Counted from the stretch's first letter, positions 49,700 through 60,935 are shown. The stretch is DNA of 64,000 nt from Sipunculus nudus (GCA_026874595.1 CM049312.1:75118429-75182428), one strand, 5' to 3'. Notes: generated by a model from the sequence alone, not told the origin. Made by a program: numbers and translations.

Positions 49700-51080
49700 A
49701 CAAGTGACCCATGGGTCATGATGCTCAGATGACTAGCATGACATTTTAGCCTAACACTCACAACAGGTATTTTATCATCTGAAAGCCAAATTGAGATAAA
49801 CTACAGATGTGATCTTGAAGTTCTGACAACAGAGTTGAAAGTGAAGACTGAATCCAATCATGACTGGTCTATACAGGTTGTACAAGAGAAGAATAAGATT
49901 AAGGTCACCAGTTTTCAAATTCCTGTGAACTTTGTTGAAACGTTTGTCTATTGAATTGAGGACAGATTATTATGTTCACAAGAAATCCTAAAGAGGATGA
50001 ACTATAATTTGGCTAATTTGACCTTGTAGATCAAATTTATGGAGATAATCGACTTCAAAAGTTACAGGGTTCACAATTATACCAGATTACCGCAGATTTA
50101 ACCTTAAACATCAAGGTCAAGCTCTCAAATTTTCAAACCCCTTCAAGAATATCACAGAAACAACTGGTGTTAAAAAAGAAGGAAAAAAATATGCAGTACT
50201 TCAAAAGTTATAGGGGTCATTATAGTCCTTAATTCTGCAAAGTGGATATTGAAGATCAAGTAAAGTGCACCAGTTTTCCAGAAACGATTTAACAGTTACA
50301 GTTTAGGCCATGTCTGACTTTCAGGGTGCTCAAATTTAGGTGTCCCACTTGCAGCTCACAAAATATAGGCCATCATGAGTTACCATAATCTCAGGTGTTA
50401 AAGAAGATTTGCCCAAGACCACCTTGAATTTTAATAGAGAAGCTTCTAGGTCCAAATGTTAAGATAAGTGCCCAATCTGACCTTCACAGTACGAAAATCA
50501 TGTTTTTTTTCCTATAGCTCACACAATATAGGTCACAGTGACCTAATTTCAGGATACAAGAGGAGACTTGCCTCTGGACATTCCTGGATGATATGTTAGA
50601 AGATTCCAAGGTAATAATGGATACAATTTATTCCCTTTCTGACTGTCTGGGTGCATGTTTTTGGCCAGTAGCTTATGGAATGTAGATCACCATGACCTAT
50701 ATTTCAGGTTTTTTGAAAGGAGATTTGCCCAGAACCTCCCTGGATGTTGCTATAGAAAATTTTAAGCCTAACAGATACAATTTGTGCCCATCTGACATTC
50801 AGGGTGCTCAATCCATGTCTTTTTCCTCTAGCTCACAGAATATAGGTCACAGTGATGAAATTTCATGTTTCCAAGAACATTTGGCCAGGACTTCCCTGAA
50901 TGTTTTGTTAGAAGATTCTAGGCCTAATGGATACAATGGACCTCGCTGGATATACAGTTAGAAGATTCTTTGTCTAACAGTTATGATTTGTGCCCTGTTA
51001 ATGGCTAGAGGGCCAGCATTCCAGACAGACAACAGACAAAGGGTGATCACTGTGGCTCAGATGACTCACAGTCAGCTCAG
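49700..51080 (+). repeat. Palindrome-headed repeat with ~155-bp tandem units
   Basis: The head is acaagtgacccatgggtcat plus gatgctcagatga; the last part reads ctgtggctcagatgactcac plus agtcagctcagct. Between them, gctcac(a)(g/c)aatataggtcac plus agtgacc or agtgatg recurs at about 50,350, 50,517, 50,672 and 50,832, each followed by atttcagg, aggagatttgcc and agaagattc variants (period about 155 bp). I associate this head-plus-tandem-unit layout with repeats common in bivalve genomes. Apparent frames across it are not genes. Confidence 0.7.
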
Positions 51081-51895
51081 CTAAAAAATGTTACTGTGGT
51101 TCCATTATAAAAGCCAGTTCCACAATGCTTGTACAAATGGATCAGCACCAGCATTCAATATAAACTTGCCGTATATTCCAGGAGAGTTTTAATGAATGTG
51201 TCAAAAAGCATCAGTCTTTAACAGCAGTGTGTATTGTAATGTTCCTTGGTGAAATCATTTTCAGCAGTTTTGATTGAGGATTCATATTTAAATGTACAGA
51301 ACAACCACAATACCGTCAACACAAAGCTTCTAGTTCTTCCTGTCTTAGTGCTGTTGAATTTCACATGACACCTGGACTTGTTCATAAAAGTAATATATAA
51401 AGTATTAGCTTATGGATAGGCAGCCAGTGCCAGCCAATGCAGTGATAACATATCAGCTGATCAGAGAATGCTTTTATCTGAGTGATATGAAAGTTACAGC
51501 TGCATGTGCTGGGTTGAACCATTGATAGAATGTCACAGTGCTGGGTTGTGCTGTAGCTATTGGGAACCAGCAGTTCTCAGAGATATTGGTATCGATGTCA
51601 GTCAAACTAAAAGCTTGCATCGATTGTTATTTTTACAAATGTATTGATAAACCTGTGCATGGATGTCTAATCTGAAATCCTGTGCTCAGAGCAGAAAATA
51701 CAGTCAGCTCAGTGTCGCACAAGTGAATTAGCTGTTGCAGCCTGTAACTGACAGAAATGGAGCCATTATATAAAACGGTCATTACTTTTTCATTTGGAAC
51801 GCGATACCAAACTGTAGAATCTATTCCGGCTCTACCATCATGAAATCCCTTGGTTTCTGGGGTAGGTATTTATTTTCATGTACTGTTGTCATTGT
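51081..51895. other. Intron, no feature recognised
   Basis: No exon or repeat end seen. Confidence 0.3.
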
Positions 51896-53545
51896 TGTGT
51901 ACAAGTGGTCCTTGTTGTATACAAGTGGACATTGTAATATACAGGGAGACTTGCATTGTCATTAACAGGAAGTCAATGTTATATAGATTAGGACATTGTC
52001 ATTTACTGTTGATAGTTCTCATATACTCCTAGGAAGACATTGTCATATACAGGTGAACATTGTCATATACAGGAGGTCATTGTCATATACAGGTGGACAT
52101 TGTCATATGCAGGTGGTCATTGTCATTTACAGGTGGTCATTGTCATATGCAGGTGGTCATTGTCATTTACGGGTGGTCATTGTCATATTCAGGTAGACAT
52201 TGTCATTACAGGTGGTCATTGTCAGATACAGGTGACATTGTCATATACAGGTGGACCTTGTCATTTACAGGTGGCCATTGTCATATACAGTTGGTCATTG
52301 TCATTTACGGGTGGTCATTGTCATATACAGGTAGACATTGTCATATACAGGTGGTCATTGTCATTTACAGGTGGTCATTGTCATATGCAGGTGGTCATTG
52401 TCATTTATGGGTGGTCATTGTCATATACAGGTAGACATTGTCATTACAGGTGGTCATTGTCATATACAGGTGACATTGTCATATACAGGTGGACCTTGTC
52501 ATTTACAGGTGGCCATTGTCATATATAGTTGGTCATTGTCATTTACGGATGGTCATTGTCATATACAGGTAGACATGGTCATATACAGGTGGTCATTGTC
52601 ATTTACAGGTGGTCATTGTCATATGCAGGTGGTCATTGTCATTTACGGGTGGTCATTGTCATATACAGGTTGACATTGTCATTACAGGTGGTCATTGTCA
52701 TATACAGGTGACATTGTCATATACAGGTGGACCTTGTCATTTACAGGTGGCCATTGTCATATACAGTTGGTCATTGTCATTTACGGGTGGTCATTGTCAT
52801 ATACAGGTAGACATTGTCATATACAGGTGGTCATTGTCATTTACAGGTGGTCATTGTCATATGCAGGTGGTCATTGTCATTTACGGGTGGTCTTTGTCAT
52901 ATACAGGTAGACATTGTCATTACAGGTGGTCATTGTCATATACAGGTGAACATTGTCATATACAGGTGGACCTTGTCATTTACAGGTGAACATTGTCATA
53001 TACAGTTGGTCATTGTCATTTACGGGTGGTCATTGTCATATACAGGTAGACATTGTCATATACAGGTGGTCATTGTCATTTACAGGTAGTCATTGTCATA
53101 TTCAGGTGAACATTGTCATTAACTGGTGGACATTGTCATTTACAGGTGGACATTGTCATATACAGGTGAACATTGTCATTTACAGGTGGTCATAGTCATA
53201 CAGGTGTTCATGTCATATACAGGTAGACACTGCATTATCCAGGTGGATATTGTCATATACAGGTGAACATTGTCATATACAGGTGGCCATTGTCATATAC
53301 AGTTGGACATTGTCATTTACAGGTGGTCATTTTCATTTACAGGTGGACATTGTCATATACAGGTGGACATTGTCATATACAGGTGGTCATAGTCATATAC
53401 AGGTGGACCTTGTCATACACAGGTGGACATTGTCATATACAGGTGATCATTGTCATTTACAGGTGGTCATTATAGTCATATACAGGTGGTCATTGTCATA
53501 TACAGGTAGTCAATGTCATATACATAAGGACATTGTCATTTCTAA
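51896..53545 (+). repeat. 20-bp minisatellite with 238-bp higher-order period
   Basis: The unit is a variant of ggtggtcattgtcatataca (20 bp), about 80 copies. In the centre, a shortened unit (attacaggtggtcattgtc) recurs at 52,205, 52,443, 52,681 and 52,919, exactly 238 bp apart, so blocks of about 12 units have been amplified together. Flanking units are more diverged. Because three units make 60 bp, all three plus-strand frames stay open for long distances and give Gly/His/Ile/Val repeat peptides; nothing indicates translation. Confidence 0.95.
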
Positions 53546-54525
53546 AACTAAGGAGTCACTCCTTGTACAGTCAGTCATGGCTACTATAAAAATCAGAATC
53601 AATTCTTTTTATCCCAAACCAGGTTGTACAAGTGATGAAAACAGAATATTTGTATTTTTATTCATATTTGTAATCTGATAAATTTGCTGTCAGGGGTAAT
53701 AATATAACTATACATTTTACTTATGAGAGACCTGGTAATATTAATCAGTACAGGTAAATATGTAATTTAATTTGATGTCACATTCATGAAGAAAGAACAT
53801 GAATTATTCATAGTCAAGAATTGACACTGCACAAAACAAGGATCATATGAAAAGAGTGAATATGTAGCAATCCTTTTTGTCAGTGTTAGTGTATATGCAT
53901 GGTACATGTATAGGCTCCCCTGTTTGTCGGTGTAGACTCTCAATGTTTGGACAGTATTGTCACCTCTGAGTGCTACATGTGGAAACGAGAAAATCATTAA
54001 TATCAGATGAGCTAAGTTATGAATATATCATGCTTTACTTGAGGATATTGGGATTTTATAGATCATTGCCAGAGGCCACTCGAAGGGATGGTCTTAAAGA
54101 AAGTGAGTCAAACTTATTTAGTTTAGTATCAGTTATGTGTTCAGCTCAGCTGACTCTCCCAAAGCTCAGTAATTCTTAGCTGTAGTGATTAGACTTTGTA
54201 GACCATATTTGCATCGGTTGGGACAGTTTTTCATTAAATTCCAGTCATATTTTGTAAATATTGCAAAATATCTGCAGCCATATAAGTTACAAGCCTCCTA
54301 GCTATTATTTTTTACTAGCACTAAGCCTGATGATCATTGTTTAATCTTAAGCGATGTAGAACCAAATACATTTTTATGGTGCAATTTGGTCAAACCAAAA
54401 TAAATAAATGATCCATGGACTCTGAGAAAAATATATGTGGTGAAAGCAAGCAAATTTTAAATAATTTCTTTTAATTGTTAGTTGAGACACAAAACATGGA
54501 ATTTTGTCAGCTTGCCAGCAGTGAG
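53546..54525. other. Intron, no exon supported
   Basis: AT-rich. No repeat recognised. Confidence 0.3.
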
Positions 54526-54850
54526 GGACTTGGACTCTAGTTGACATTCTTAGGGACTCAGACATGGACTTGAGGGTCCTGGACTCAGACTTGTACACAG
54601 ACTCTGACGTAAGGATTCGAAATACATGCTGAAACCTGGTGGACAGACATTTATATACATGTGAAAAGTACTGACAGAATGTTACAAAAAGACTGTATAT
54701 TCCATTTATAAAATCTTTCATAGGACTCAGGTGCCAGATGACTAAGACTAAAAGAAGTTGAACTTGGACTTGAAACTCAAGGACTCATAATCAAGTAGCC
54801 TGGACTAAGACTTGCCCTCAGACTTGGATGCTGTGGACTTGATTACAACA
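54526..54850. repeat. Left arm of a large inverted low-complexity repeat (ggactcagactt words)
   Basis: Words such as ttggactct, ggactcagacatggactt, gactcagacttgtacacaga and ctcaaggactcat are packed here. Their complements (aagtctgagtcc, caagtccaagtcta) dominate 55,060-55,150 and 55,765-55,805. Confidence 0.6.
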
Positions 54851-55059
54851 CTGCTTGTAAAAAAAAAATATGAAAATACACTTCATTTCATGAAATGGTG
54901 CATAAAATTAATAAAAAAAATAGTTTTTCTCCATGACTCTCAGTGATCTTTCAAGGAATCAAGGCTGGATCCCAAATAGCAATGTAACTGAGGAACTGGT
55001 CCTCATTTGGAAAAGAAAATACCCCATAAAACAGTGTTGTAGTTGAGCCAACACTATCT

Positions 55060-55810
55060 GAGTCAAAGTGCAAGTCTGACTCCTTTGATTCAAGTCCAAG
55101 TCTACTGTCTTCAAGTCACCCTTTAGTCCAAGTCTGAGTCCACTGCCGAAAAAGATCTTTTATTTGAAACACTTTAAATTGGATACTCAAGATTGTCATG
55201 AATATTTTTGTTATAGTTGCATTTGTTTTGATGTTTAAATAAACTAAGCTTCATTTAATACAATTCCCAATATAGGGATAAAGTTTTGTACAGATGGTCT
55301 AGATTTTATTTTACTATTCTGTCAGTAGTTTATTAGTCTCTATAGTGTTTTACCATGATCTGAATGTCCTACTTTATGTGAGTTTTTTTTTCACTTAGAG
55401 CCTGGTGGTGCCACCATTTTATGCCACCACCAGCTGAGTTAAGATCAAGCCAAGCTGAGCTGAGTTTTTCTGGATGCCCCCCACATTATAATACATGGTC
55501 AAGCCTGACACCCCAAAAAATATAGGGGTCACATGTAATATAGATAACTTGTTTTAAATAAAAACAGTTATTTTGTAACATCATCATATGTTAAGGATTT
55601 CAGATCAGTTTAAGCCAGATGACAGTTTGCCAGAAGATTTCAGCCAGGAATCTTGGTTTACTACTAAAGTCAGCTGTCCTTTTGTCCAAGCCAACTGCAT
55701 TTGTGTGGCTAACATGGCTCTGGCCTCTACTTGGAATAAAGATGAACTCAGCCTGATACCTCAAGTCCTGACCTCTAAGTCTGAGCTCAAGTCTGAGTCC
55801 AGGTTTTCCA
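55060..55810. repeat. Right arms of the same inverted repeat (aagtctgagtcc words)
   Basis: tcaagtccaagtctactgtc, gtccaagtctgagtccactg and, further on, tctgagctcaagtctgagtc repeat the left-arm words in reverse complement. The second arm ends about 20 bp before the acceptor of the candidate exon at 55,825. A ggtggtgccacc palindrome lies at about 55,405. Confidence 0.55.
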
Positions 55811-55824
55811 GATCTTCTCTTCAG

Positions 55825-55855
55825 TGCATCGAGGAGAAGAAACGGAAAATTCAGG
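55825..55855 (+). CDS. Doubtful exon (CIEEKKRKIQ)
   Basis: A good acceptor (cttctcttcag) is followed by codons for CIEEKKRKIQ and more protein-like sequence (GAAFNRHMAYHREF) to about 55,897. The only donor-like sites are CAGG/gtgcgg, which ends in phase 1 and would give a stop in the next microexon, and TTTGT/gtgtgg, which would leave an intron of about 45 bp. Either the exon is not used, or it splices elsewhere. Confidence 0.2.
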
Positions 55856-55952
55856 GTGCGGCTTTTAATAGGCATATGGCTTATCATAGAGAATTTACTT
55901 TATTTTTTTGTGTGTGGCCTGATATATTCATGATTCTTATCTTCTGTTACAG

Positions 55953-55988
55953 AAAGGAAGTAACTATGCTCTGCCAAGGCACAACTAT
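55953..55988 (+). CDS. 36-bp phase-0 microexon (KGSNYALPRHNY)
   Basis: Acceptor tcttctgttacag, donor CTAT/gtaagt, 12 codons, phase 0 at both ends. It is the first exon from which all further splice phases to the right edge agree. Its phase fits any of the three start-carrying exons at 23,426, 32,113 and 48,969. Basic and aromatic in composition. No domain. Confidence 0.6.
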
Positions 55989-56551
55989 GTAAGTTGTCCA
56001 TTTTCTTATTTGTTTCAGTTTTATAATGCAAATACCAAGATTCCAATACTTATAAGTAAAGCTTGCTTCCATATGATCTGCGGTTTTCAAGCAGTGTCAT
56101 TGTTTTAAATGGAACTTGAAAATATACATGTTTTAAGGATTTTTTAGTTATAGTAACTGAGTCTTGGTTAATATTTATTCATTGTTAAATTGTATCTCTT
56201 GAATGTTATGTAAAGTGCCATTGTAAGTTATCATATCTGTAAATATGAATGTAATGTAAATTAATTAAGATTCATATTTTAAATACTTTAAATACATGTT
56301 AGCTTATAAGTTAGATTTTGCAGAACAATGTTATTTCACTTGAAATATTAGAAAAAACTTTAAAAACTGTTTCATATCTGATGTTGGCATCTTTTATGTT
56401 ATGTTTTCCACTCACATTGTTGAAATGTCACGTTTGAACACTGCATTTCCATATTACATAATATTATTTTTCTTTAATACTGCATGCTTTCATCTGAATA
56501 TAGCATTCTTTAATTTATACTGTAAGTAAAAGAAAATATATTGTGACACAG

Positions 56552-56816
56552 ATCAAAAGAGGCCGAGTGCCACACTTCTGCAATTTCGTTAAGAAGCTGG
56601 AGCTTCACGACCGTTTCTCGTGGTCCCCGTTTTCGGGTCACAGTCAGGATCAGTATGATTATGATGGTGATATGGCCATTGACCAGACGGCATCGCACAA
56701 CCTTCTCAAACCACCAAGTGGCTCAAGGCACAAGGCCCCGCGATCATCCCCGAGCTCCGTGGTGGATGAGTCCATGCAGAATGAGGAGGATGCAGAGATC
56801 AGCATGGAGCCCATAG
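56552..56816 (+). CDS. Main internal exon of the unrecognised plus-strand gene
   Basis: 265 bp, acceptor attgtgacacag, donor CCATAG/gtttgt, entry phase 0, exit phase 1. It encodes about 88 residues. A basic/aromatic start (IKRGRVPHFCNFVKKLELHD, then RFSWSPFSG) looks like a folded or binding segment. It is followed by an acidic Asp/Tyr stretch (DQYDYDGD), a Ser/Pro-rich basic stretch (KPPSGSRHKAPRSSPSSVV) and an acidic end (QNEEDAEISMEP). High GC and CpG content against AT-rich introns is strong support for coding. No family recognised; most of it is probably disordered, with possible phosphorylation sites. Confidence 0.8.
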
Positions 56817-57010
56817 GTTTGTGTTATATATATAAATATATGTATATATACATTGAGGTATATGGTAGGTCTGAGTCACTACTGCCAGTTTTGTCTCATG
56901 GGTTTATCAGGTGAAGGAAATTCAACTACAGCAATATAAATTTTTGTCATTTCTTTTTTGCATGGTAACACTGTGTGACTGCATTCCTGCAGATCATTTC
57001 TACTTACATA

Positions 57011-57072
57011 CAGTGAAACCTGTGTAACAAGGCCACCCATGAGACTGGCCAAAAGTTGTCTCAGTGCCATTA
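57011..57072. repeat. Half copy of the CAGTGGAAC-family element
   Basis: cagtgaaacctgtgtaacaa plus ggccacccatgagactgg corresponds to one end of the element at 57,777-57,944. Confidence 0.5.
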
Positions 57073-57776
57073 TTCTTATCGATAACTATCAATATTTATT
57101 ACCCATGTAACTGATACATGTGGAGTAATTTTGTTATCTGTTGCAATGATAAGATTTTATGCCATAAAAAAAGGTATGGTTTGTGAACTAGTAAACCAGA
57201 CAGAGTTACATGTTTAAGTCCACTGACCACTAAAGCAGTAATCCTTTAATGATCAGACTTAAATACCTTCTCATAATAGACAAATTTTGACAACTCAAAG
57301 TCATGATTCCTTAGTTACCTCTAAAGGTGTAAGTGTCGTAAATAAATCATTAAATGTTCATTTTTCAGAAAATGTGTTAACTACTAGGTCACTGTTTTAC
57401 CTACCTTGTTACAAAAATGTGTAATTGACCAGTTGGTTCATTTTTGAGAAAACAAAGCATTTTAACTGACCTGTCAACCCCACAGGAGCTAGAGAATCAA
57501 CACATTCTTCAATTACTGGTTGACTGGTCAAAGTTGACTAAATTGATGTTAGCCACATTTATTTGAAAAAAAACAAACAAACTTTGTGCTGTTGTTTATG
57601 AATGCAACTAAAACAATTGTATAAGACACACTGTTTATTCAATGGCCCAAGCCTGGAAAAAACAAGAAAGGTTGGTCAAGAAAATTATTTTTATTTTTAT
57701 ATGATTCATACTATTTACTTCTACTGCCAGGCACTGAATACACTCAAGTTTTATGCAGATGTTTTACAGTGGAACT
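57073..57776. other. Intron, no feature recognised
   Basis: A gccataaaaaaaggtatggtt phrase near 57,161 resembles one end of the element at 46,941-47,248. Confidence 0.3.
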
Positions 57777-57944
57777 TGTCTGAATGACCACCTGTCTTAT
57801 AAGACCACCTGTCTGATAAGACCACACTTGAGTGAACTGAAACAATTCAGGTTGGTTATAACTGACCTGTCTAATAAAACCACCTGTGAATTCAGACCAC
57901 TTTTTGCCTGTCCCATGGGTAGTCTCCTAAGACAGGTTTCACTG
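57777..57944. repeat. CAGTGGAAC-family element, complete copy
   Basis: It begins cagtggaacttgtctgaatg and ends taagacaggtttcactg. The inside repeats accacctgtctaataagacc-like units in one orientation. Ends are inverted repeats with several mismatches. Confidence 0.6.
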
Positions 57945-58015
57945 TACACTGCACAGTCATTCCAGATCTGATTTGTTTTAACTACTCTACTGTTTAGCAA
58001 TTTTAACAGAGTCTC

Positions 58016-58236
58016 AACACCAGGGCTGGCACAGGGCCAAGAATTAAACCAAAGAGAGGGGTGTCACAGGTTTAAACATCAGGAGTCTGATGCAAAATGC
58101 AATACCATGATGTCATTGGATTGATGGCAATTATGTTCCCTTTACCAGCCCTGGTGGTGAAACCCAGAGAATCTGGCTATACAAAGCAGCGGTTTAAATG
58201 AAGGAGATACAGAATGACTGCAGTCAGGCATGTTTG
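58016..58236. repeat. Partial copy of the long-inverted-repeat element at 60,325
   Basis: The right part (ggtggtgaaacccagagaat, acaaagcagcggttt, gaaggagatacagaatgact plus gcagt) matches the right arm of the element at 60,325-60,758. Confidence 0.6.
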
Positions 58237-58593
58237 CACTGAAATATGTTTTCAATAGTTTAATCAAGTTTCAATGAAATGCACATCAGTCTGAAAGGTA
58301 TTGTTAATAACTAGTACCGTGACTAGTCACCAGATGTCTCTGATTTTCATTTAGTATACTTGTAGCATTGTGATCTGAAGGGTAGAAATATTGGGAAAAC
58401 AGTTGGAAACAAATAATTTGAATGCTATTTTGTTTCTTTAATGCATGAAAATTTCACAGAATGCATAAAATGTATTTTCAAATGGATCAAAGAGATTTTG
58501 TTGTGGATCTGTATATAGAAGAGGGATATAATTTTTATTTGTGTGCAACCACATGTATACAGATTAAAATCTGAGACGCATATTACTTTGCAG

Positions 58594-58635
58594 AAGTCCG
58601 AATCAGCCCAGTGCCTCCTACAGAGCCAAGTGCTA
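58594..58635 (+). CDS. 42-bp exon of the plus-strand gene
   Basis: Acceptor tactttgcag, donor GTGCTA/gtaagtg. AA completes the codon started by the final G of the exon at 56,552 (Glu), then VRISPVPPTEPSA, and the last A starts a Ser codon finished by the next exon. Pro-rich, probably a linker. The length is a multiple of three, so it could be skipped without shifting the frame. Confidence 0.8.
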
Positions 58636-58997
58636 GTAAGTGAAAGTTTAATAGTTAATTTAATAAAGTAGAAAAAAAATCCATCATTACTCCTTTTTTT
58701 GTTTCTTTTAATGAGAATTGTAGAAAATACTAAAATTAGGCATAATAATTCATAGTAATAAATGAATTTTGTCTCATTTATTTTATTCACACTTTTTTAA
58801 TGGTCATGAAATAAGGCCTGAGTGCATTATTGTTTTATTTATAAACTATATACTAATGCATGTGAGAAAGACCTTTTTTTGGAAAAGAAAACCAATATAA
58901 TTGATCGTTACCACAGTTATGTAAAAGTCTCTTGTCTTATAAGAGAGCTTAAGATAAAAAGCTCTTAATGATAAGTTTAATTTTTATAATGTTGCAG

Positions 58998-59107
58998 GTA
59001 GCAAGTCTGGTACCATACAGATACCATCAGAGAACGACAAGGTAGAGGAACTGGTCAAACCCCCGGCCAAGGATCCCCCCGCTTCAGCTTCTGTAGATAA
59101 CCAGAAG
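58998..59107 (+). CDS. 110-bp exon, Pro/Ser/Lys-rich linker
   Basis: Acceptor ataatgttgcag, donor CCAGAAG/gtttgt. GT completes Ser, then SKSGTIQIPSENDKVEEL and VKPPAKDPPASASVDNQK; exit phase 0. High-GC codons (ccccccggccaag-like) support coding. The change from phase 1 to phase 0 makes this the last non-symmetric exon. Predicted disordered. Confidence 0.8.
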
Positions 59108-59775
59108 GTTTGTTTTTATTTTGCCTTGTATATATGGATACATACATAGAGAAGGATGACTGAGAGAAAACTTTATTATAATTGATGGTGCTACCACTCA
59201 ACCATTGTCACTCAACTCCTCTGTGTCCACACCCAAGTAATGCTCATTCTGGGTCATGAACTGTCTGCAACAATACCAAGTGTGTCCTAAGGGGGGATTT
59301 GTTTCATGATTACCCATAAATCCTTAGTTTCTTGACTTTATTTTGTAAAGGGTGTAACACATTATGAATTATGCTGATCAGTGAACTTGGCACTTGTAAA
59401 ACCCATCCCCTGCAGATTATGCCAACTGGTGAACTAACATGTGTCCATGCATTACCTTTACTTAGTGTATATGACCTTGAATCTCCCATTACAATATTTT
59501 ACTTATTAATGAGCTTGTCAGTCATTTTCTTTGGTAAGGTATTCATATATCAAAATATTGCTTTGCAGATTTTCTTTGAAAAGTAGTACTTTGGTGATGT
59601 TTAGGTTTTCATTATTGTAGACAGCAAACGTGACAGGTTTACTTAGCTTTACAATTTAGATGTACAAAATGAAGTTATCATACAAATAAATCATGGTGTT
59701 GTAATAGGGGTAATAAGAATGATGTTAAGTATTTTATGCAATCTAAAACTGATATGAAATCAGTGTTTCTTTCAG

Positions 59776-59850
59776 TCTGTCCAGGGAATAGGAGTTTGGA
59801 AAACTAGAAAGGTCATACAGTTCATTGAAGGAAATCTTGATGCGAAAGAA
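59776..59850 (+). CDS. 75-bp phase-0 exon (25 residues)
   Basis: Acceptor tgtttctttcag, donor AAAGAA/gtaggt. It encodes SVQGIGVWKTRKVIQFIEGN followed by LDAKE, the most fold-like of the small exons. The intron start (gtaggtct...gcatgaccttgacc) resembles those after the exons at 62,566 and 63,340. Confidence 0.7.
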
Positions 59851-60324
59851 GTAGGTCTGATATGCTTCTCACAATGCATGACCTTGACCTAGTTTGTTTG
59901 ACCTTGAACTGTTTATTTTCAATATCAATTCATTGCAGGTTTTGCCACCTAAAATGCACTGTCACCTTGCTGTCAGAGGTGATTTTGTGGTTAAGCAGGA
60001 TATGTTGATTTCTTTTTCACCTCAAAGTATCAGGGTTATTATTAAGCACATTTTACATGTTAAAGTCACTTGAGATTTATGCTGATACACAATTTTCTTT
60101 TATTCTCCCTCACTTTTTTTTTACTTTTGCATTGTGGCTTGGAAAATATAGACATAATTAGGGTCAGGAAAAAGAATATTTGTAACAATTGAATTTGAAA
60201 AAGAGGCCATGACTGCATCATTCTTCTTTGTATACTTTACCTGACATATAAAGGTTTATTATGTATCAGCTGATATGGTTATACTCATACTTGAGTAAAT
60301 ACAAATAAGAAGCATATATTAAAT

Positions 60325-60758
60325 GCAGTTATACACTGCAGTCATCCAAGAAATCCTTTCATATACACGCTGCTCTGTATAGCAAGATTTTCTGGGTTCA
60401 AACACCAGGGTGTGCACAGTGCAAAGAGAGCGTGGTATTGCATTGTGCATCCAGCCCAAATTTTAATGTTAAAACATGCGACAACCGCTCATGTGGTCTG
60501 ATAACACCCAATCTGGCATATAGCCAAGAATCAGACCAACAAGAGCTTGTGTCCCAGTGTAAATAAACCAATGAGTTTCACAACGGGTGTCACATGTTTA
60601 AAATTTTGGCTGGATGCACTCTGCAATACCACGTTCTCATTGGTCTGATCACAATTCTTTGCTCATTGCGCACCCTGGTGGTGTAACCCAGAGAACCTTG
60701 CCTTACAAAGCAGCGGTTACACTGAAGGAGATCTGGGATGACTGCGGTGTATAACCGC
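60325..60758. mobile_element. Foldback element with inverted repeats over 100 bp
   Basis: The left arm starts gcagttatacactgcagtca and the right arm, reversed, gcggttatacaccgcagtca. Similarity continues through gctgctctgta / gctgctttgta, ttttctgggtt / ttctctgggtt, accagggtg, gtggtattgca and gcatccagcc. The single-stranded form would fold into a long hairpin. There is no open frame. A partial relative lies at 58,016. Confidence 0.85.
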
Positions 60759-60935
60759 TGCGCAAGGAGTGTAGTATTAAATAGATTTCCACCATATCAA
60801 AATAAGAATGTGTATATTTTATCATAAATCTGTTACACACTTTATAGAAAAAAATATGAAATAAAATGGAATGAGATTTATAAATATTTGCACAATTTAT
60901 AGTATAATTTATGATATAAGCATATTGTTTTATAG

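Noticed and set aside
51896-53545. CRISPR-like array
   Set aside because: Units are contiguous 20-mers without unique spacers, in a eukaryotic intron; it is a minisatellite.
52040-53678. Long overlapping forward frames of Gly/His/Ile/Val repeats
   Set aside because: Produced by the 20-bp minisatellite, which has no stop in any forward frame; no splice sites or unique coding sequence.
54374-54721. 115-codon minus-strand frame
   Set aside because: Overlaps the ggactcagactt low-complexity repeat.
58425-58790. 121-codon minus-strand frame
   Set aside because: Lies opposite the well-supported exon at 58,594-58,635 and has AT-driven composition.
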